DNA from: Gossypium raimondii | Taxonomy: Eukaryota; Streptophyta; Magnoliopsida; Malvales; Malvaceae | Assembly (NCBI RefSeq): GCF_025698545.1 | Contig: NC_068570.1 | Coordinates: 60,221,924-60,285,923 of the forward strand | Reading direction: 5' to 3' | Length of the DNA stretch: 64,000 bases | In this document: positions 56,802 through 64,000 of the stretch, in pieces | Layout: the number at the start of each line of letters is the position of its first letter | Numbering within the stretch: position 1 is the stretch's first letter | Made by a program: the position numbers and the translations under genes | The notes under the pieces: generated by a model | What the model saw: the letters and a program-made list of their open reading frames with translations, nothing else | What the model was told of the DNA's origin: nothing | Databases searched by the model: none

Positions 56802-59792
56802 TTTGATCTTTGATGCAGTGTTTTTAACCCAATTCATCTTTGTAATATACGTATGGATGCATGATTAGTGATTTAGACAAATAAACTATATGGTTAATGA
56901 ACCTTTCATACAATATGTATAATACAAATAGGTAGTGCCAAAGTTGATGATGGGGACCATAAGCAGATGCATGTATACCTTCATGGTCACGGGTTAAACA
57001 GTTTGGTTTTTTGTTTTGTTTTGTTTTGATCATCCATGGCGTTGGTGTTGGGTCTACTTTAATAAGTCTAAACCCTAAATATGTGTGTCCCGCTCCTATG
57101 TATTAACAACAAATTATAAAGCACTAATAATGCAAATCTTTTGAGTTCCATCAACTGATAGGGTGAGCCTTTAAATTTAAAAAAAAAACAATACAATAGG
57201 CTCCGATGCTTTCCATATTCATTTAATTGGTTAAATCATGAAAGTAGTATACTATTCATTAATCATTGTTTTCAATTGTCACCCTTATTCAATATATTGT
57301 GTTATAGATGTCGATAATGGCAATAGAATTCTCACAAAAATAAACAAAAATAAGAACACACAGATTTTTACATGGAAATCCTTTCAGAAAAAAATCACGG
57401 GTAAAGGAGAATAAATTCACTGATGTTGAAAAACGAATGGTACAAGAGGAGTTTAGACTACATCTATTTAAAGGTTGAAAAATCTTATTATAGTCAATGT
57501 TAAATAGGAGTTTCGACCCTCGGCCTTAAGCCCTATACAGATCCCCTTATTTTGCCACTATATTTTTTTTAACAATGATTCAGATCACACAACTCTATAA
57601 TCTTGCTTATTTCAACTTCTCTTTTAAGTCTACAACTTTCAACTTCCCTAATTTATATGCCTAATCTTTTTTAGAGTTAAGAAGTTGAGTGGAAAATTAT
57701 TTTTTATTCCTTTTAAAATTTATAGAATTTTATGTTAATCTATAGTAAATTTGTATTTTAGCTCTTCTTAAATTTTAAAATTCAATTTTAACCCTCCAAA
57801 ATGAAAAGTTTATAATTTGATCCTCAAAAATTGTAAAAACTTACATTAATTCATTGATAAAATTGCATTTTAACACTTTAAAAATTATAATTCAATTTTG
57901 ACCTCTCAAAAATATTTCGACTTCACCCTTGCTTGGTTCAATAGAAAAGTTAAAAGTATAGAAATAGAAGAAAAAAGGAAAGATAAATGAACATTTTTAT
58001 TTAATGTATAAAATAAACCAATTCATTTTGAATGATAAGAGGAGACGAAATGAAAGAGATGTGCGTATTTGTAAGATTCTCATATTCTTTCTTCTAAAGT
58101 ATCTTTTATGCCCATTTTATAGTTTATGAAGATTGATTCTTTTAAAATTCGTAGATTTCCCTTTCAACGATATTGTCTCTGAAATTTAAACTCGAATTCT
58201 CCCTTTAAAAATGTAATAAGTAAGTTAAATCAAAGAAGGCATGAATTTTTTATTTAATTTTCTTTTCCTACTAAGTACACCAACCATATATATAATGTTT
58301 TCCCTCTATTTGTTTTTTCTTTTCTCTAATTTCCTTTCTTAAAAGTACTAAAATTTGCTAGAACGGAAAAAGAATTGACCCGACAATCTGTTGATGGAGG
58401 AGAAGAAGAAAAGTGAATTGTAAAATATATTGTATTTTTTTAAGGTATTTATCGAAGCGAGTTCATTAATTAATCTTCCGCATTCTGTAGGTCCATTAAG
58501 GAAGTAGATGCTAGCAAAAAATAGATTGAATTTAAAAAAAAAACTTAATCGAACTCGAAAATAATATTATTAAGAAGAACAATCACAAATTTGAAAAATT
58601 GTTCTTTATAAATCATAAATCAGACATAAGATATAATTTGATTATATCAAATTTATATAAAAGGAATAAATATTAAATTTATTACTAAATTTATATCCAA
58701 TGTGTAATTTGGTACATGAATTTTGATTTGGTACAATTATATACATGAAACTTGAATTATGATTTATATATATAGATAAAACTTTAGTTTTGATTTAATT
58801 GTACACATTTAATGAAATTAATACATACATTTAAATTTCATGTATAAAAATGCACAAAATCAAAATTCATGTATGACATTACATATCGATTAAAATATTT
58901 TTATACAAAAATAAATACGATAGATGATAGTGTTAAATTTTAAATACTTGAGAGGATGAGAAATGAAGTAAAATGAAGAGGGTAGCAACAACGGGTAAAC
59001 AATGTATACAATTAGGGATGGTAAAACCCAAACCCTCAATGGATTTCGAATCAATTTTTTTATTTGAAAAGTGGATGGAGAGGTAGGTGGATTTTTTCTT
59101 TTAGGTAGTGGGTATAAAGCGATTATCGTAGTTGCTTGTCTCACCTTGACCCACTTCACCATATAAAATTATCATTTTATCGTTATAAACTATTAAAAGA
59201 GTAAATATGTAATAACACGATATAGAAAAAAAAACATATCTTATATTTAAATATTTTTTTGAATAATTATGTCTAAATATTTACTTAATTTTAAAAACAT
59301 TAAAAAAATTAAATTGAAACATAATAAGATGAAATGAGGCGAGAATAAATATATCCAACATCTATAAAAGTGATAATAATTTTCAAGTGATGGAGAAAAA
59401 TATATCAATTATAAAGCGGTAATAAATTTTTATATTTAATGTAGGGCAGGGGAATTTGAAAGGGGTTTTGGATATTGGGAGGTAAATGAAAAAAGCCAAT
59501 GACTAGAAGCCAAGCCATGATGAGTCATGGAAAGTCGTGACAGTCAATTCACATTGACCATACACACCCACACAGAGATGTTCCATCTCGGTCCATCGCC
59601 ACTTGAAATTCAAATCTAACGCCTAACCTAACGGTTCTTTTACTTTTTACTTTTCTTTACTTTTGGTCCCTACTTGAATTAAAATGTTAGAAATTTAATA
59701 AAAAAGTGAAATCAAATTGAACAAAAATAATTTTGTTATACTTTGATTTGAATTGGCGGTTGCAAAAGGTGGTAAGCTTGGCCATTTCCTTA

Positions 59793-59937
59793 CGGTGGGT
59801 TTGGATGGGCGATTGGGTGCGGTGCGTTTAGCTTACTTTTTGTCTTATGCTACAGTATCGCTACAGTATCTAATCTCACCGCCACTGCTGTTTTTACACT
59901 AACCGCAGGTAAACGCATTGCCCATCCAAACTCACCC
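59793..59937. mobile_element. Tourist-like (PIF/Harbinger) MITE
   Basis: The left end CGGTGGGTTTGGATGGGC and right end GCCCATCCAAACTCACCC are near-perfect inverted repeats. The flanks are TTA on both sides (59790-59792 and 59938-59940), the usual 3-bp target of this superfamily. It is 145 bp, with CGCTACAGTATC and TATCGCTACAG-type words inside. Non-coding. Confidence 0.75.
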
Positions 59938-61180
59938 TTAGTCGAGGTGTCAGAGGACTTGGTTCGGGACTTAGGGCCTTTGCCCACTTCATTTTTAAGC
60001 TAATCCATGTAATCTAACCATATAATCTCTAGAGTTGCGTGAATTTATTATATGGTTTTAATTTATTGCGTTTTGGGCTAGTATTTATTAATGTGCGTTA
60101 CGTATTGTAGTAAGACATATTACATAAGAAGACAACGTTATAAAATAGTATTGTTAACATATTGTAGTAAAACATTCAATGTTTTAAAGATCGAGAATCA
60201 TAAAATTTATTAGGAATTAACACCCAACGATTCTTAACACGTTTTGAATGATGATTTAGTGGAAGAATTTTATTTTCATAATTCTAAATGAATTAATTTA
60301 TTTGAGAAAAAATACTCAAAAGATATATTTTTTCTTCAGTATAATTTTATTTCATTTAATACACATTTTAATATAAAATAAAAAGAATAATTTTATTTAA
60401 TTACAATGCATATATTTTTGAAAATTAATATTTATAAATTATTACAAAGGTGTGTTAATGATTTTCACATCCAAACATATGGCTAGTATTAATAATCATT
60501 TCAAACACCAAAAGCACGTGATTTGTTAGTGGAATGCTAGACTCTTAATTCCAATAAACAAAGATCAAACTTTGGCCAAATGAGATGTAATTATTTAATT
60601 CAAAATAAATTAATTGCATCAATAAAATAAAAGTACAGCATTTTAACGTAATTTAGGTTTCTTTATTACATTTAATTCCCAATTATGATTTCCTTTAACC
60701 AAAAAAAAAAAATTGTCCCACAAAGCATAAATATTAGTAAAATAATAAAGTTAGAGTCTAAGATTTGAGTTGTATTATTATATGTAATGTGATATAAATT
60801 ATATTATTTTGATTTTTTTTGCAAATAGAAATTTAAATGTGATATTAATTTTTTAAAAAATTGTTCGTATTTTTCTTCTAATGTTGGATATAGCATATTG
60901 AATAGACAAGTTAAGCCTAATAAAAATAAATTAAAATGTAAATTAAAAAATAAATGTAAATAAAATGGAGGAATCATGAAATTTTGAGAAATTAACATCT
61001 GACGGACTTCACACTTACGAGTGTTGAGATAGACTAAAAAATTGAGAAATGATTTAAAATAGTTGTATAATATCAATATTAAAATAAATCAAGACATTAT
61101 GAGTTTGATAATAAATTTGTGTGAATCTCAAGTTGATTGTCAGTAGCACTATCTATAATTATTTATTATTAATAATATAT

Positions 61181-61275
61181 AAATTGATTGAGCCTTAACT
61201 CGATTGGCATAGACATTATTATCAAAGCAAGAGAACATGTGTTCTAATACGCTGAAACACATTATTTTCTTATGA
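61181..61275 (+). mobile_element. Truncated copy of the tRNA-derived SINE
   Basis: GAGCCTTAACTCGATTGGCA, GTGTTCTAATACGCTGAAAC and ACATTATTTTCTTATGAATA follow the 54492-54632 SINE in order, with several changes and without its 3' end. Confidence 0.5.
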
Positions 61276-62907
61276 ATATTAAAAATCCGATAAAAAGTTG
61301 TTTGATTCTTCATTTTTGACAAACAAATAGCAGTAACATCTACAACAATGTTCATAATGCTATGAACAATACTGTTAATTTAACTGTTAAGATATAAAGC
61401 ACAGACTCATCCTTCACAAACCTCGTATAGTCAGATAAGTTGGATAAAAAAGTATAGTTAGAGATAATAGTATAATACTATAGCATGAAATCCACTATCA
61501 AATAAGGTTTAAATATGCCACAAGTCCCTGTTATTTTTAAAATTAGGATTTTGGTCTCTATACTTATATTTCATGAAGTTTAGTCCTTTTATTTTCATAT
61601 TTCAAAATTCAGGTCCAATTGTTAGTATTGTTAATTTTTTTATCAAATAAAAAAATCACTTGGTAGACATGTAATTTAAAAACAACTTTGTAATTAACTT
61701 GGATTTAACAAAAATGTTATCAGATTAACAATTAGACTTAAATTTTGAAATTTAAAAAGTAGAGAGATAAGTTCCATGAAATATAAGTACAATGACTAAA
61801 TTCTAACCATCAAATAAATATATCCTTTGCTAGTGGTTCTAGTCTACCTCAAGCGAGTTTAACAAATGGTAAACAACACTCAAGGTCATAAACTATTAGT
61901 AAGTTTAAATTTTGATTACTTAATTTTAAAAAAGTTACAAAATGATCACAAAACTATCCGGAAGTTTTCATTTAAGTCACTATATTATTAAAACCGATGT
62001 TGTATGGTCTTCTCTATTCACACCGCTTGTACCAATCGAAAGCTCTCATTCCCTTTATTTTCAACAATTTAGCTTTTTTTTTCTTAAATAACTTTAAACA
62101 TTGTGAATTTACGAAACAAAATCTAATTCTTCTTAGATATTTGACATTAACCGTCAAATCTACTTAGATCTCAAGTATGTTCTTTTATTCGTTGATGGAT
62201 ATTGATCTATTGTAATAATCTAGTGACTTAAATAAAAACTTTAGAATACTTCAATGACAGCTTTGTAAATTTTTTTAAGTTGAATAATCAAAATGTAAAT
62301 TTAACCATAAAAGAAATTGAAGGCAGAGGGATAGATTAGAAGGCAAAATGACCATCCAATCCATCTTTTACTTTAGGAGCTAAGAGTGAAATTGAGAGAA
62401 AAAGGGGAAGGCCCAATCCCCAATAACAAAAGAGTGCTCTGAACAAAGAAAAAAAAAGGTGCAATCTTACTATTATTATATTAGTGTCCAAGTGGTCCCT
62501 CCCAAGAAGCATCCTTTTGTTTTCTTTCTATGTGCCTCTAGTCTACCACTTTTTATAATACAATATTATTGTGAAATATTTGCGTTTGTTGAATAGTCGT
62601 GATCTTTTTACATAAAAAAAGGGCAACGGTGGCGTGTACTGTGTAGTATACAATGATATATGGCTCTAGAAAATTATATTATAAAAAAACAGTGGAGGTG
62701 ACACCAAACACTCATTCAACAAACAGCAAACAAAGGGGCTGGTTAAGACCTTAGAGAGTGGTAGACATTTTTGCAGATTTTGCAGACCTCTGTCCCCGTT
62801 TCTCTATTTCTTTCTTTCTTTTACTCTTTTTCTTTTTCACATCCTTCTGTTATCTTCAGTACCATCACCAAAATTTGGAAGCTTGAAGAAGAAGAAGAAA
62901 GAGGGCA

Positions 62908-63973
62908 ATGGGGGTAGGTTCAACTGCATCTTCTAAGCTCAAAAAAGCGGCTAAAAAAATGGTGGTCGCTGCATGTGGTTCTTTCTCAAAGAATACTCCT
63001 CCTTCTCCTCCTCCTCCTCCTGCTGCTGTAAGCCTTTTTTTTAGCTTCAATATTTTAGATTAAAGATCCCTTTTTCTTTTGGGGGTATGGAATGTGGAAG
63101 ATTGGGTTAATCTTTTCTTTTTTTTTTTTTGTTATGGCTTGTTGTCCATAATGTTAAAAGCATTGAATGATTCAAAGAGAACCCAATTCCTTATTTTTGC
63201 AACAATTTCAATTGCTTTTGGATGGCAGCTCTAATGTTATTATGTTAATGAATGTAGATGTCAATGTCACCATTGAAACCAAAGAATAAGTTTGAAGCAG
63301 TATCAGCTGGAATTGAAGCAGAATCCATCACCAACCATAATGACCTTGCATCTAAGGTAACCCCTTTTTGATAAGCTAAAAAACACTCAATTTTCTGAAA
63401 GAAATTTCATATGATACTAGTAGAGATTATACAGCAGTTAAAGAGATTAGGAAGGCAGTGTTTTAGCTCGGTTATTTCGTGTAGCCGATCTTAAGAAGTG
63501 GCGGTCGATTGTCTAGGTTTCGAATCTCATCATCTGTGATCCTTTCCTTTCTCCCCAGGCAAAGGCTTTGAACATTTTAGCGCTCAAAAGGCTAGGAATT
63601 TGTGACTTTAAAGTAGAAAAAGGTAGAGTAATACACACTCTTAGAATCCGAATTCCGATAACCCTCGCCTCTCATCGTTGAGATGGGAAAGTGTGAGAGA
63701 TATCTTATTTAGAGAGTAAGTTATTCGAGCTGTACAAACTCGCTACTTTACCTTCAATTCTACTAAGTTCCCTTTTTCTCTAGATTCATGATCTGGACAT
63801 TTGTCGCAGTGAATCTAATTGGAACTGCACAAAACATTAGAAAATTTACATGTTAATCACAAATGTTTGCTGAAATTCCTACTATGATATTTACTTATAC
63901 CTTTGTAGTGATATTTATATAGTATTTTTAGCTTTTGGTAACACAGGAAAAATTTCATTCTCTAGCTATCTAG
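62908..63973 (+). CDS. Unrecognised gene, first exons (possibly a short protein)
   Basis: Exon 1 (62908-63027) encodes MGVGSTASSKLKKAAKKM then VVAACGSFSKNTPPSPPPPP. Exon 2 (63258-63356) encodes MSMSPLKPKNKFEAVSAGI then EAESITNHNDLASK. Both are in phase 0 with GT-AG borders. A candidate third exon after ACACAG at 63947 would read EKFHSLAI and stop at 63971-63973, giving an 81-residue protein. That exon is uncertain, and the gene may instead run past the window. The N terminus has a basic amphipathic stretch and a Pro run, and no domain I recognise. ATG context GGCAATGG and a purine-rich leader of GAAGAAGAAG type support the start. Confidence 0.5.
63455..63760 (+). repeat. Possible tRNA-derived SINE in the last gene's intron
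   Basis: TTTTAGCTCGGTTATTTCG resembles an A box and GGTTTCGAATCTC a B box, about 45 bp apart. The following body (TCCTTTCCTTTCTCCCCAGG and on) has no relative elsewhere in the window, so this would be a different SINE family from that at 54492. Boundaries are not clear. Confidence 0.3.
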
Positions 63974-64000
63974 ATCCTGAGAATGATGGCAACATTCAAT

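Larger units (their letters stand above)
56802..62907. other. Gene-poor AT-rich interval
   Basis: I see no supported exon. About 57310-57580 looks like a piece of an older repeat (ACACACAGATTTTTACATGG). About 57690-57920 has runs of TTTTAACCCTCC and TTTGATCCTC type found in common plant repeats. About 58647-58915 is a third copy of the 6647-7022 MITE-like family. About 61500-61800 and 61860-62310 are inverted-repeat remnants. 62700-62907 is the probable promoter and leader of the last gene. Confidence 0.5.

Noticed and set aside
56824-57033. Minus-strand open frame after the PMEI-like gene
   Set aside because: Short, without a recognisable domain, and overlapping the probable 3' UTR of the PMEI-like gene.
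1-64000. CRISPR arrays, bacterial-type operons, or recent bacterial transfer
   Set aside because: No regularly spaced short repeats and no intronless bacterial-type gene block. All genes look plant nuclear.

Overview
The window looks like nuclear DNA of a dicot plant. Every gene belongs to a plant family and has GT-AG introns, and the intergenic DNA is AT-rich and packed with short inverted-repeat elements. The repeats resemble what I remember of cotton (Gossypium, Malvaceae), but I could not test this.

Layout. 1-1505: the 3' end of a universal-stress-protein-like gene (+). 1871-3680: a D6PK-type AGC kinase (-), with a leader and TATA box near 4.8 kb. 4.9-9.6 kb: a gene-free repeat block with MITEs and one solo LTR. 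9597-33243: two head-to-tail copies of an ~11.82-kb segment. Each copy carries an oligopeptide transporter gene (OPT, +) and a convergent 2-phosphoglycolate phosphatase gene (PGLP2 type, -). 34343-38677: a C2-VASt-C2-GRAM-VASt lipid-transfer-type protein (+). 39566-40390: a single-exon mTERF gene (+). 42579-44396: a NIPP1-type FHA protein (+). 44.4-51.4 kb: repeats. 51369-54004: an NPH3/RPT2-family BTB protein (+). 54649-56048: a solo LTR with a perfect target duplication. 56244-56801: a PMEI/invertase-inhibitor-like protein (+). 56.8-62.9 kb: AT-rich DNA with MITEs. 62908 onward: the start of an unrecognised gene (+).

The main event is the tandem duplication. Its junction has only 3 bp of shared sequence (TAT), and its right edge lies a few bases from the head of a tRNA-derived SINE. 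The copies are nearly identical, and most differences are single-base changes in homopolymer length. Both PGLP2 copies and the second OPT copy have open, correctly phased exons. The first OPT copy has three single-base deletions in exons. This is either early decay of a young duplicate or uncorrected long-read error, and read data would decide.

The genes do not form one pathway. D6PK kinases and NPH3 proteins both act in auxin transport and phototropism, but their presence in one window is probably chance. I found no CRISPR array, no bacterial-type operon and no clear new multi-gene system. The best leads are the duplication, a MITE family with 9-10-bp target duplications, the SINE family, and the short unrecognised gene at the right edge.
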